Shown one piece after another: positions 49,801 through 58,971 of a stretch of DNA of 64,000 bases (within the stretch, counting starts at the first letter, position 1; each line of letters begins with the position of its first letter). Made by a program: the position numbers and the translations under genes. Source of the stretch: Phoronis australis (Eukaryota; Phoronida; Phoronidae); the NCBI GenBank assembly GCA_002633005.1, contig NMRA01000127.1, positions 504,438 to 568,437 of the forward strand, written 5' to 3'. The notes under the pieces are model-generated. The model saw only the letters and a list, made by a program, of their open reading frames with translations, was not told where the DNA came from and made no database searches.

Positions 49801-52800
49801 CACACAGTATAGTGAAAACAATCCGTATATATGAATTGGAGAAAATACAATTACAAAACAGTACAAAATGCAAAAAAAAACTATTCTGACAAAAACTACA
49901 TACGGAGGTTTGAAAAGTTTACTTCCACGGTGATTCCAAAGCATTGAATCTGAATGAAACTGCTCGACTCTTCGTAAAGTTACGTGCAATAAAAGAGACA
50001 TGATTATGACTATGACACCAGTTTCCAACTACACTAAGAGCCAGACCTGACTCTGTCAACACTCCTGCCGCCAGCAATGCCATGGTACACAAGTCCTCGT
50101 CACCAGTGTACGTCTGCAGGTAACCATTGAGCATCTCCAGAGCACCCTCTCGTCGAGCTTGCTGTTGGATGTTGTCTAGGGAAACAGAAACGCCAAGTCT
50201 ACGATATAATTGAATGTCTAGTGAATTCATTATTTTCTCATTTGCAGCCCTTCAATAGAAAACTCAGCCCATTGCACAAGCTCACCAACTAATCAGAACT
50301 AATCTTTTTCACACTAAACCATTAATTCGGTAACTGCCCATAGAGAAGGTTGACTGCTTCTTTCTTCCAATATCTTGTCATTTGCATCAACTGGTGCTGT
50401 TTTTTGCAATTTTATCATGTGTGCGACAGCTAGAAAAGTTCGTATATAGAAATAAGAATGATGGCTATAAATTCGGACATCGATGAAAAACAAGCGATTT
50501 AGTATGTGTGTACGTTGTTTGTATCTTGACGTAACACCTGCTTTGAAAATGGGGGTAACAAAACAATGACTGGGTTATTACATACCTAAATTAACGCACT
50601 GACGAGATTAGAGTGGCCGTAGTGATGCTGGAAAAATGCGGTGCAATTCAAGATAAGCTTTCAAAATTTCTCTAAGTTAGGGGTAATCAAAAGAGGATTC
50701 TCCGAGACAAAACTAGATGAAAACGGAATAGAAATAAAACAGGAAGAGCCTTTCAAACACGACGAGTTCAAAAAGTACAAGGAAGATATCAATGTTTTTA
50801 GATCACTACATTGAACAATGAAGCAGTTGGTCTCTATTGCATACACAAAAATAAAGACAAAATTATTGTGCAGGAATTTTATAACCAAATTAGAGCATAA
50901 TGTTGTTACCTTTGTCATTAGCGAAGTTGAGTACGCAGCCACAGAGAATCATGCGGAGTTTGTCAGCGCCCTCTACAGTGCTGGACTCGAAGCTCTTCAT
51001 GAGGGACAGTATTTTCTGCATGCCGTCTCGTTGATAGATGGCGTCTCGTCCGGCGTCTGAAAGGTCGACGACAAAAGTTAGCCAACATCCGTGTTGTACT
51101 CAACAATTTTATTGATTTAGGATGATTTACTGCTATAGAGTTGCCAAGCGCATTCATACTTCAATAGGTATCATTCAGTCTGATATCAGTTGATCGCTTC
51201 TGGCTGAGGTGCAGCTGACAGTGCCAGGGCCATTAGCAAAGCCAGGCGTTGAGTACTAGTGAGGCATAAGCCGTGATGAATCAATATTGACAGCAGTGTT
51301 TAGACTGATCATACCAGAAGAAATAGAATCAAATATGGGTGCTGCTACTGGTAACCGCACGGAAATCATTTATATATTGAACAACTGTCAGGTTGAAACC
51401 CATCAACGTTAGCTTAACATTCAGAAATTGAGAAAATACAGAAACGTGTAGGCCTAACCAAAGTAGAAACTTTGTCCAATGTTCAATACAAACCTATAAC
51501 AACAAAAAATGCTATAAATATGAGACAAACCGTTGTCGAAACTGATGTTGCCAAGAGCTCTACACGCCTGTGTGACTTCCTCTATGCTTGGACTAGACAA
51601 CATGTCCACAAGGGGGTGCACCAAGTCATTGTCAACACAAGGTTGTCGGTGGGCCTCTAAAAAGAACGATGCAGACACTAGCTGGCAAGTCATACGAAAA
51701 GATGAAAGAGCTAAAAACAGCTTAATCGGCTAGAGTGGACTGGATGTGACAAAGCACCATCATTTGAACACTTTTCAATTTAGGGCAACATAAGGAACAG
51801 GGGCGGATCCAGGATTTTGAGTTAAGGGAAGCCAGGGCAAAGTATTAGCCAGGATTTTGCCAGTCAGACATTCACACCTTCAAACTGTCAAATGGAATCT
51901 GGGAGACTTTCAGGAGGGGGCCATGGCCTCCTTGCCTCCCCCCCAAGAAAGATTAGTGAACTTTCGCTCTATAAAATTTTTTTACTAAAACAGCAATCGG
52001 ACTTTTATGTTAATTTACTTTTTCATTAGCATGGTTTGTATGTAACACCTGCTACCAAACAAGTTTTGGTAAAATTTTGAGCATTTGCGTGAATATAGTA
52101 AGCCCTAATGAAACAGAAAAAGCCAAAATTAGTAACCCTCTTGTCCTTAACTGGTACCAACACTGTAGAGCGACATTTAATGACTAATTTAAAGTGACTG
52201 AAAAGTGCGTGCGTGAGTTACACATGCAACGAAACCACACTGACATGAAAAAATGTCAACTGCGGCAAATATTAAAACCTGTTTTAAGGTACGATAAACA
52301 CTTCCCTTTAAGGCTACACTTGCCGTTTCAGTTTGGTCGACTAATTTTATTATAGAACAATTTTAAAGCAAAACAATTTATCAAAACTTATGCATTGATA
52401 ATGCTCTTTCAACAAAAGTTCAATCGTTCAAAACATAGAGTAATGTTAAAGTTAAATTTTGAATTCCTGGTGATGCACCAACAAAATGGCCGTCGCATTA
52501 AAATGCAACTGAAGTTCAAAATTCTATGAAATCGTTAATAGAAAACACGATCATATACATGAATGTAATTTATGAAATGTTCCTGTATGTGTGATATTTT
52601 AAACTGGTGAAACTAGTTTATACTTGTGAAATTAAAAGAACGGTTACCTTTAAAAGCCTGTGATAATCATTTTCATATCAGAAACACACTTCAGCAATAA
52701 CTATTTGTTTGAGACACCAACCATCACTGTCTGACAAAAGCTAATTTACCTCTACTGAGTAGTGAGAAATCAATCTTACTTTGAGACATACAGAGGGGTG

Positions 52801-55800
52801 TATTGAATATCTCCGCAGGTATCTGCCAACCGAACTGTTCTCAACACATACACTCCATGGCACTAGTATGCCATTAGAAAAAAGTGGAAATCTTCCATCG
52901 CTTGGTTTTTGCGAAATGCAATTCATATTTGCAATATACAGTATCAGTATTATAAGAGTTAGAAGTTGACATTAAAAAACAAAGTACATCTGGTTTTGGG
53001 AGCGATAGTTTTTTGAAAACGGTCTATAGTAACCTAAAAAGTCACTTTAATTTGAAACAGGTTGCCAAGACAGTTTCAATTTTTAGACGTGCGGTTTTAG
53101 GAATGACTGTTTTCAGGAAATAGCTTCCCGTATAAACCATAAAGTCTGCCCTGGGCAACACGTGTAAATCTAGTTCCAACAATGTGTTAAAAGTATCCCT
53201 CTGACCATACCCAAGTCGTAAATTGCACAATGTGAACAGTTACTGGCTTATTGCCCAACTTTTATTTACGGCACATCCAGAATCCTCACTTATTCCAAAT
53301 ACCTCCAAAGAACACAGACAAACCTTGACGCTCTAGTCAATAGACTCAGATACATACGGCAGATACATAGTCGTGGGCACCAGTGAATGCTCACACTGAG
53401 TGCTGTCATTCATTCTTTACTTATTACTTTTACATACTGCGTTACATGCAGGTGCTTGAGTATTCAAATCTTGTTTTCTTACATTGTTAAATCAATATCG
53501 GATAGTCCAATACATTCACAATTATACAAAAATACACTCCAGGAAGGTTTTAGGAAGATAGCAGTCAAAGCATGGTAAAGATGGTACTCAAAAGTCTGCA
53601 GTATCTTGCCTCACATCAGCAAAAGGCACGACAAGATCGACTAGCAACAAAGTGATTTTGATACATTCATTCACGAGAATATGTCCATTTTAAAGACGTG
53701 TTCATTACTCTGTCAAGTTCTGAAGGAAATCTCCACAAAATAAAAACCTTAAGCGTTTTCGCTTTCAACATTATGAGATAAAGACCAACTCATTACTGAG
53801 GGAAAACCTAGTGAGTTATTGACAGAACAAAACATGAAATATAGATTTAAGTAGGCGAAGCTAAATCACATGTGACCACCTCCCGGAGGTTTACACCCAC
53901 ACAACGCATGTGGGTAAGTCATCTTCAAATGTCTGAGGACACCCACCTGATTTTGCTATTTCCGCAACGATCTCACCAGCTAACACTCTGTATTGTTTCT
54001 CATTGGTCAACAGGTACGACAACTCTGGCAGAATGCCGCCCTCGACAAGACTGGTAGCGACATCATCTGACACATGAGGAAAAAGACAATAATAAGTTTC
54101 AATACCATAACAAGGCCATTTGCCGCATGGGATGATCTAACTAGTATCCTAATGACACCAGAATGTAATTGAGGTTCACGTGTCTTATAGCTATTAAGAC
54201 AGACAAAAAATGATGATCAATAGTATCCTCTTGGAAATTTGTACATTATCAAAGCAAAACAGGATTACAAAATCAACAATCAAAACAGATGAGTCTCAGA
54301 AGACATTTAAGCAGAAAACCAAGCCAAAACCTCATTGAACTTCATGTCACTGAATCAAGATTAATGATCTAAAATCAGGTAAAGGGTATCTCTGCTAAGT
54401 GGTCAGATAATCACATGAAATCTGAAGGCAAGTAATTAATTTGCAGCAATCGTATGAACAGATGTCGTTGCTGGGAACTTGCGGAGGCTACAATGGCATA
54501 AACGGTCGGACGAGAGTACTTTGAACTGAACTGTGCAGGGCATTGACACGGAACTCGTAACCTTGGCAAGGAAGCAGTAACTTGAGTGTCAGAAGTTTTT
54601 TTTAGGTTTGCAAGTTCATTTTTAAACTAAAGCAAACAAATCCGGGATAAACGGCGAAATCAATGAAGTAGAAACAAATTTGAATCCATCCATCACAGAT
54701 TAATTGAAAATCCTTTCATGTTTTTGGCAGTTTGTCAGAGGCTAGAGAGAGTTTCTGAGACGCAAGAATCTTGCTAAGGAAGCTAGTTTGATCACGTGCT
54801 TCGCTTGCAAATTACTTGGCAATATCTCACAATAAGTCTTGCGAGTTCTTTTTGCTACAAAAAAATAGGTCTACAAAAGGGGTGTCTGGGTTTTTGCGTT
54901 ATTTGACATTTGAACCATGTAACTTAAGAAAAAAAGAGGCATATTGACTTGGACACAATTTTGATAAAGAAAAAAGTAAGTAAGGAAATGCTACATCTGT
55001 GGTATTCTTCTTTAAAAAATATCACCACATTCTTTTCATTTTTCCACATTCATCCAATGTTCTACGTTATTCTGTTTTAGAGCAAAATTTCTGGCTGTAT
55101 TCATGAATCCCACAAACTTGAATTGAAAACCAAAAAACTTTGGAAGTTGGACCCATTGGACCCCAGTTTTTTGAAAATGCAGGACAAAAACTTGTTAGGG
55201 ATTTAGTCAAGGTCATGTAGGACCCTAGAAAAATGACAAAATTTGACCAACTTAAGAACATCATAATCTCAGAAATGGCGGACAGTATTCATATGCGGTT
55301 AAAAGTGTTCGTCGTTGTCTCCTGTATGATGATGGTAAAAACGAGAAAACAGTTACCAGGGACTGCAATTTCTACCTACTAACGATCAGGTGTTACTTCC
55401 GGTTGCACGCCATGAACAGTCATGTGATCAAGGGGCTGAGCTGCTGGCTTGAAACGTCGTGCTCAACTAACTAAATGTCTCCTAGTAAGCGGTTTTCTCG
55501 TTTTTACTAGTATTAATATGAAACGTTCAGGAACTACACTTGATGCAATATTCTCTAAACACCTGTTAGGAAAGGAATTGTTTATAAAATTTTCCACTTA
55601 GGCATGATGGGCTAACAAAACTAGTAAAACTTTTGCGATTTTCTGGAAAAAAATCTAAAGCTGCGCGAAACGATAACGAAATATTTTTTAAAACTGAACA
55701 TGTGTCTTAAAAAAATTTGATCATGTTATTAAGACTGTTGCTTTGCTATCAAAGCACCTTTCTTGTTTGCCACTTAAAAGACATCGTCACATGACCCAAA

Positions 55801-56477
55801 TGGCAGATTGGCAAAAAGTCAAAAATCAATGAAACTTTCCAGGCTTTTCATCTTCAGAAGATATACTTTTACAAAATTGAAATCCATAGATTTTCAAACC
55901 TTTTGTATATAACTTTGTCACAAAAGGCACCTTTTCATAGCAATTTTGTCACAAAAAACACCCTTTCAAGAAAACAATGTAACATACAAAATATTTCAAA
56001 ATTTCTTGTTGTTGCAGAAAATTGGTGAAACTTAGATAATACTTCGTCGATGAAATTCTAGGAACCGTGATTGAAATGACTAATAGTTAAGTTTTATTTA
56101 CTGTTGCTTAAACAATCTATTAATATTTTGACGTATAAAAATACTGGTTCTGAAAGTCATCCTTCCTAACCGCAGATCGGGTATCTCTTTCCTATAGGAG
56201 GGGGGGGGGGCGGTGGTGCTCCTGGCTGCCAGTCTCAGGTCATTAAACAGTCTCAAGCATGTCTTACCTTTGAAGGTCTTTCCAAAGATGGCAGTATGTC
56301 TTTAAACCAAAAATTGTTAGTGACCTGATTCACCCAAGAGTGAGACAGTCACACTCATGGTAATGACTACTGCAGGCTTACCTTTACTGGTAAGAGCAGA
56401 CAATACTTTCTTCAGACACGACTCCAGCGAGCTATCATTCCTCAATTTCAGGTCGTTCAGGGCAGACGACAGGATGT
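40774..56477 (-). CDS. RAP1GDS1: RAP1GDS1 (SmgGDS), armadillo-repeat GTPase exchange factor and chaperone
   Basis: Seen, in mRNA order: exons 56382-56477, 53947-54066, 51531-51656, 50910-51056, 50047-50175, 49429-49554, 48745-48888, 47495-47626, 46595-46732, 45255-45380 (or its copy 44477-44602), 43300-43389, 42206-42412, 41463-41591 and 40774-40898. They join in one frame to 1,835 nt, about 611 residues; human is about 607. Matches include ACRALGNISFDN, NFARS, AVLSALRNLAIP, IQFKLLGLLRMLID and TSEHVVMQNEALVAL. Family knowledge: an all-ARM-repeat cytosolic protein binding Ras/Rho-family GTPases with polybasic prenylated tails, acting as an atypical exchange factor for RhoA/RhoC and a prenylation chaperone. 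All introns are phase 1. The initiator is split and lies upstream, with a candidate at 63163-63166. Confidence 0.95.
40899..41462 (-). other. RAP1GDS1 last intron, 0.6 kb, nothing recognised
   Basis: AT-rich, with no repeat seen. Confidence 0.7.
41463..41591 (-). CDS. RAP1GDS1: RAP1GDS1 exon 14
   Basis: The acceptor is tatttttgcag and the donor gtgagt; 129 nt. It encodes EEAFQSADVVTTLNDVLLSE, then LCNVMSLVEMLSKS. Similarity to the corresponding human region (LVQILHRLLADE and YNSMVLICALMGSE) is weaker but collinear. Confidence 0.87.
41592..42205 (-). other. RAP1GDS1 intron with tRNA-like fossil
   Basis: A tRNA-like sequence lies on the - strand at 41888-41956. The rest is AT-rich. Confidence 0.6.
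41888..41956 (-). ncRNA. tRNA-like fossil (tRNA-Cys-like pseudogene or SINE head)
   Basis: On the - strand the sequence reads gggacttggttcagcggcag, agcattggactgctattg, then ggttctgagctcc. The first part fits a D-arm and A-box (TGGTTCAGCGG), the second resembles the tRNA-Cys anticodon arm (CATTTGACTGCAG), and the last is a degenerate B-box. The acceptor stem does not pair well, so it is not a working tRNA. Confidence 0.45.
42206..42412 (-). CDS. RAP1GDS1: RAP1GDS1 exon 13: most conserved C-terminal ARM segment
   Basis: A 207-nt exon with acceptor ctctatcag and donor gtagta. It encodes LGEANRLVASILKNGNSSDV, then VTMTTSEHVVMQNEALVALT. Human has GESNRLLSALIRHSKSKDV and VTMATSEHVIMQNEALVALA. Confidence 0.95.
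42413..43299 (-). other. RAP1GDS1 intron, 0.9 kb, nothing recognised
   Basis: AT-rich, with no repeat or coding signal identified. Confidence 0.7.
43300..43389 (-). CDS. RAP1GDS1: RAP1GDS1 exon 12
   Basis: A 90-nt exon with acceptor ttgtcttcag and weak donor gtagcg. It encodes GEAAKSLGSNSEVVARIIKY, then CSVEGHEGVK, aligning with human EAAEQLGKNVKLVERLVEW and CEAKDHAGVMG. Confidence 0.9.
43390..44476 (-). other. RAP1GDS1 intron with dispersed repeat and inverted repeat
   Basis: It carries a dispersed-repeat copy at 43771-43880 and a 12-bp inverted repeat, tatcaaccattt and aaatggttgata, at about 44065-44118. The latter is repeated in the second assembly copy. Confidence 0.6.
43771..43880 (+). 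repeat. Dispersed repeat, copy 2
   Basis: Same ordered blocks: agaaatggaatcctatta, agtaaagaat, aaaagcctaattcaat and agccagctaaacagg. Confidence 0.7.
44477..44602 (-). CDS. RAP1GDS1: RAP1GDS1 exon 11, second assembly copy
   Basis: This has the same peptide and splice sites as 45255-45380, with a silent difference (tgc/tgt). It lies in the other half of the N-joined duplication. Counting both would insert a second 42-residue repeat into the protein. It is probably the alternative haplotype; a true exon duplication is less likely given the N. Confidence 0.75.
44626..44770. mobile_element. hAT-like repeat fragment
   Basis: It starts cagtggcggatctagg, a form typical of hAT-type non-autonomous ends, followed by G-rich sequence and a run ending gcccccctcccgctca. 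It is cut off by the N at 44771. It is present beside one copy of the exon 11 duplication only, which suggests a polymorphic insertion. Confidence 0.55.
45255..45380 (-). CDS. RAP1GDS1: RAP1GDS1 exon 11 (copy adjoining exon 10): ARM unit
   Basis: The acceptor is attttgtag and the donor gtaagc; 126 nt. It encodes CNKAKLNSGGVFEAIVPLVT, then PIQFKLLGLLRMLIDGQ, matching human INKAKMLSAG and PVQFKLLGTLRMLIDAQ. The encoded peptide is identical in the copy at 44477-44602, so only one copy should be used. Confidence 0.93.
45381..46594 (-). other. RAP1GDS1 intron with 39-bp tandem repeat
   Basis: A 39-bp unit starting cttgggtctatagaac is repeated at 46361 and 46400, next to a fragment shared with 15323. 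A 118-codon + strand open frame at 45662-46018 has no recognisable motif. Confidence 0.6.
46361..46438. repeat. Two tandem copies of a 39-bp unit
   Basis: cttgggtctatagaac starts both units (46361 and 46400), each followed by an acagc or gcagc block and a gttgatatctg-like end. Confidence 0.75.
46595..46732 (-). CDS. RAP1GDS1: RAP1GDS1 exon 10: ARM unit
   Basis: The acceptor is atcatttag and the donor gtaaca; 138 nt. It encodes ELCSKMVELGITGDLLSLLK, then LQHAVLSALRNLAIP, nearly the same as human VQHAALSALRNLAIP. The segment contains the conserved ALRNLA core of an ARM repeat. Confidence 0.95.
46733..47494 (-). other. RAP1GDS1 intron, 0.8 kb, nothing recognised
   Basis: AT-rich, with no recognisable element. 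Confidence 0.7.
47495..47626 (-). CDS. RAP1GDS1: RAP1GDS1 exon 9: ARM unit
   Basis: The acceptor is cattttcag and the donor gtgagt; 132 nt. It encodes ASMYLLYDGGNGVVFREALS, then MSAVLAVGNFARS, aligning with human ESMQKLFEGGKGSVFQRVLS and ALAIANFARND. Confidence 0.95.
47713..47846. repeat. Two tandem copies of a 71-76 bp C/G-rich unit
   Basis: Each copy has a gcaccaNag start, an internal gggggct...agccccc hairpin and the end cacttttttcagtgc. It looks like the end of a DNA transposon family, tandemly doubled. Confidence 0.6.
47880..47935. repeat. Perfect 14-bp inverted repeat with 28-nt loop
   Basis: attttgagaaccag at 47880-47893 pairs with ctggttctcaaaat at 47922-47935. The left 14-mer is found again at 39746-39759, followed by an imperfect partner (ctagttctcaaact) at 39788-39801. 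It is probably a small transposon-derived hairpin. Confidence 0.75.
48745..48888 (-). CDS. RAP1GDS1: RAP1GDS1 exon 8: ARM unit
   Basis: The acceptor is gtcgtttcag and the donor gtaaaa; 144 nt. It encodes DDVKLQLSQSQLKDLLLTTL, then LSSDLLVLLLTGD, matching human AIKLQLVEAGLVECLL and GSDLMVLLLLGDE. Confidence 0.93.
48889..49428 (-). other. RAP1GDS1 intron, 0.5 kb, nothing recognised
   Basis: AT-rich intron with no repeat seen. Confidence 0.7.
49429..49554 (-). CDS. RAP1GDS1: RAP1GDS1 exon 7: ARM unit
   Basis: The acceptor is tctcttacag and the donor gtatga; 126 nt. It encodes DDGKEKVAEIGMPRTLVDLL, then DAILELLISMSEN, aligning with human IAEELVKLF and EMIFEVLAPLAEND. Confidence 0.92.
49555..50046 (-). 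other. RAP1GDS1 intron, 0.5 kb, nothing recognised
   Basis: AT-rich. The open frames crossing it are extensions of the neighbouring exons. Confidence 0.7.
50047..50175 (-). CDS. RAP1GDS1: RAP1GDS1 exon 6: ARM unit
   Basis: The acceptor is tgtttccctag; 129 nt. It encodes NIQQQARREGALEMLNGYLQ, then LCTMALLAAGVLTES. The predicted donor is gtctgg, which is poor, but it is the only choice that keeps phase 1 and the alignment to LTEMCLVAFGNLAELE in human. Confidence 0.88.
50176..50909 (-). other. RAP1GDS1 intron, 0.7 kb, nothing recognised
   Basis: AT-rich, with no repeat or open frame of note. Confidence 0.7.
50910..51056 (-). CDS. RAP1GDS1: RAP1GDS1 exon 5: 49-codon ARM unit
   Basis: The acceptor is acctttcag and the donor gtaaca. 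It encodes AGRDAIYQRDGMQKILSLMK, then LRMILCGCVLNFANDK, aligning with human GRSAVDQAGGAQIVIDHL and LLTVFCGMLMNYSNEN. At 147 nt it equals the 49 residues by which the two vertebrate isoforms (607 and 558) differ. Confidence 0.94.
51057..51530 (-). other. RAP1GDS1 intron, 0.5 kb, nothing recognised
   Basis: Bounded by gtttgt and ctttcag as read on the gene strand. No repeat was seen. Confidence 0.7.
51531..51656 (-). CDS. RAP1GDS1: RAP1GDS1 exon 4: ARM unit
   Basis: The acceptor is ttctttttag. The donor gtttgt is weak. It is 126 nt and encodes PCVDNDLVHPLVDMLSSPSI, then QACRALGNISFDN, close to human PCVDAGLISPLVQLL and TGRALGNICYDS. This is a canonical ARM repeat. Confidence 0.95.
51657..53946 (-). 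other. RAP1GDS1 intron, 2.3 kb, with hAT-like fragment
   Basis: A repeat fragment starts at 51804 with caggggcggatccagg and runs to about 51955. The rest is AT-rich, with no conserved frame. Confidence 0.6.
51804..51955. mobile_element. hAT-like repeat fragment
   Basis: It begins caggggcggatccagg, related to the start of the fragment at 44628, and ends in a C-rich stretch (gcctcccccccaag). No opposite terminal repeat was found, so it is probably truncated. Confidence 0.5.
53947..54066 (-). CDS. RAP1GDS1: RAP1GDS1 exon 3: ARM unit
   Basis: The acceptor is catgtgtcag and the donor gtgggt; 120 nt. It encodes DDVATSLVEGGILPELSYLL, then EIVAEIAKS, aligning with human ASGILQLFATLL and NIIAEVAKNE. 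One helical repeat per exon. Confidence 0.93.
54067..56381 (-). other. RAP1GDS1 intron, 2.3 kb
   Basis: AT-rich. A G-run lies at about 56200-56210. A short segment at 56268-56300 resembles the start of exon 2 (DILPSLERPSK against DILSSALNDLK) and ends at a good donor, but its length breaks the frame. Confidence 0.6.
56382..56477 (-). CDS. RAP1GDS1: RAP1GDS1 exon 2: N-terminal helix
   Basis: The acceptor is cgtttcag and the donor gtaagc; 96 nt, phase 1 in and out. It encodes DILSSALNDLKLRNDSSLES, then CLKKVLSALTSK, aligning with human DNLSDTLKKLK and SLEGCLDCLLQAL. The first Asp codon is completed by a G from the upstream exon, as in the human gene, where Met is followed directly by this Asp. 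Confidence 0.9.
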
Positions 56478-56619
56478 CTGAAACGAAGACCCACAAACCG
56501 CTTTTTAAGATTACGTTGGACCCTAGAAAATGTCCAAATTTGGTTCTCTTTCCATTTTCAAGATGGCCAACTTGAACAAATTCTAAAGCGTTTTCTTGAG
56601 TCACTGATGATTTCAGTAA

Positions 56620-56740
56620 TCTTGTTGGTAACGGAGATTCCTACTGTGGTAACGAATGAGACCAATTTTACAAGAACAAAAGGCCTTGCACAATTGTAGA
56701 TTTGCAGTCAGTTAAGCAGGGTGAAATGCAACTTTAAACT
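56620..56740 (+). repeat. Dispersed repeat, copy 3
   Basis: Same ordered blocks: ggtaacggagattccta, ggtaacgaat, aaaaggcct, then cagttaagcagggtgaaatg and caactttaaa. Confidence 0.7.
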
Positions 56741-57995
56741 TATACCAGGGACGGAAAACAGGCTTCGGTGCACTATTTCTGTCAAGAATCACATCATGGG
56801 CGCCATAACGGAAAAAGCTAACTTGTAATCAACACTGAAAGCTATGCATTGTATACAGTATAATAGGACCAATTATCACCAGCAAGAAAATGATTGTAAC
56901 TTAATACATGACTAGACTGGCAGAAAAATAATATGATTTGATAAAATAACATTGATTACATTGATTACGTACTTCCACAGGATACGAGACAAATCTGACA
57001 GTTATTACGCATTCACTCCTACTCCGTGGAGACAATGTTTGCCTTGCAGCAATCCTAATTTTTGTTGCGAGGATACATTACAGTTGTAGTATCTACAGCT
57101 AAGAAGGTCAGGTATCATGCTAGATAGCAGCATTGAGCTTTCTTAGCTCATTATTGTCAGTTCAAAATGAGCTTTTTTCTGCTTGAGTGAGCGTCATTCT
57201 AAACTTTAAGCCCAGCCTTGCAATGACAGTACAAATCCTTTAGTTTGGGACACAAAAATAATTGCTAAATTACCATACCATCTTCTATATTCAGAGGCAA
57301 ACCACACTGCAGCGAATGATCAAAATTTCACCTATTCGTTGTTTGGTAATAGCTGCACCAAACATATCACGCTCTAAGCAAGTGAAACTATAATTCCAAA
57401 GAGTTGTATAGTCGAGAAATTTTGACAAAACATTGTTTCAGTAATTGTCTGGAAAATGTGACCTTTGACCTCAAGCAATTCAAGCATTTGACTGAAAGTG
57501 AATGCACACATTTATCATAAGTGGAAGGGAGATTAGAAACTTTGTGGTAACCACAGAGTTTTTCCTTCGTGCGTATTTCCAAAAATTGTGAATTTTGTGA
57601 TTCCCCTGGAACTTTCCTCACAGGGAAAAGTGAATTACTCTGTACTAGACATTGTGAGATGGCACTTTTTGCAGGAACTGTTTAAAAGATATTTTTGACG
57701 AGCATGCCTCTTTAATCAACAGGTGGTAGATAAAGTCGTACGCACCTTGATGGAATAGTTATTGTCGTCGCACAAAATCGAAAGGAACTTCATGAGCATC
57801 ATTAGCCAAACCTTACGCTAACAGGATTTGCATGTAAGTGCACTATTTACCCCACAGTATCCAGTGTATCCAGTGAATTCCTCGGCACATCAAAAAGGCC
57901 TTTCCAACTGACTCCGAAGCTTTGGTGTTGCCGAAGCTTCGGCCAATGGAAACACTGCTAACTTCGGTCTTGAATCGCAGTTAACAGCGCGCGGT

Positions 57996-58009
57996 AACTT
58001 CAAAGTAAA
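57996..58009. repeat. Left target-site duplication of the LINE
   Basis: aacttcaaagtaaa, identical to 60351-60364. Confidence 0.9.
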
Positions 58010-58971
58010 AAAACTGGGGACCAATAACTTTATTGAATAGTGTATACAAACTGGCTTCAGGATGCGTTGCAAACAGAATTCAAAAAGTTCTAGACAAACT
58101 GATTGCAAATACCCAAATTGGATTTATTAAAGGAAGATTTATGGCTGAGAACGCAAGACTAATTTATGATATAATGAGTTATACAGACAAACACAACATT
58201 CCAGGACTACTTGTGTTGATAGATTTTGAAAAGGCTTTTGAGAGTGTTTCCTGGGACTTTATATTCAAAGTCCTGGATAATTTCAATTTCAAAACCAATA
58301 CTATTCGATATATAAGAATTTTTTATAATAAACCAATTGCCTGTGTCATACAAAATGGATTTCTGTCAGACAATTTCATACTAGAACACGGATGTCGACA
58401 AGGTGATCCTCTCTCCCCTTATATTTTTATATTGTGTGCTGAAATTTTGTCCATATTGATTAAACATGATCCTGACGTGAAAGGTATTAAAATCGATGAT
58501 GAAAACTTCGTTATAACACAATGCACAGATGACACAACTTTTACATTAGACAGAACTCCAAGATCCTTTGCAGTACTTATGAACAACCTAGAGTTCTATG
58601 CAGGGATGTCAGGGCTGAAGATAAACTATTTTAAGACAAAAGTAATGTGGATTGGAAGTAGAAAATTCTCTCAAAAAGTGTTTCACCACATGCGTTGGAA
58701 ACTAAAATGGGGTGACGTTGACTTTAAGCTTCTGGGTATTAATTTCAGCGTGAACTTGGAAACCATGTCCAAAGATAACTTTGATGCAAAAATAATGGAA
58801 ATGAAGAATCTGATCAACATATGGTCTCGTAGAAAGCTGACTATCCTTGGAAAGGTCACAGTATTAAAAACACTTGTGCTTCCAAAAATTATACATCTGC
58901 TAATGTTGCTCTCAAGTCCCAATGATACTACTTTTGGCGATATTGAAACTTTGTTTTTTAATTTTTTTTGA
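58010..58971 (+). pseudogene. LINE reverse transcriptase domain fragment
   Basis: The open segment starts at the truncation point and reads PITLLNSVYKLASGCVANRI. It then carries the RT motifs: LIDFEKAF with the first catalytic Asp, GCRQGDPLSPY, and CTDDTT where active elements have YADD or FADD. Both Asp residues of that motif remain, but the aromatic residue and Ala are changed. The reading ends in a T-rich run just after a segment reading LFFNFF, which is where the frame shifts. Confidence 0.92.

Noticed and set aside
56268-56300. Exon-like segment DILPSLERPSK with a gtaaga donor, resembling the start of RAP1GDS1 exon 2
   Set aside because: The segment between plausible AG and GT is 32 nt, which breaks the phase-1 frame. 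The acceptor is poor, and the similarity is only a few residues.
58683-58922. 79-codon - strand frame within the LINE
   Set aside because: It is antisense to the reverse transcriptase coding region.
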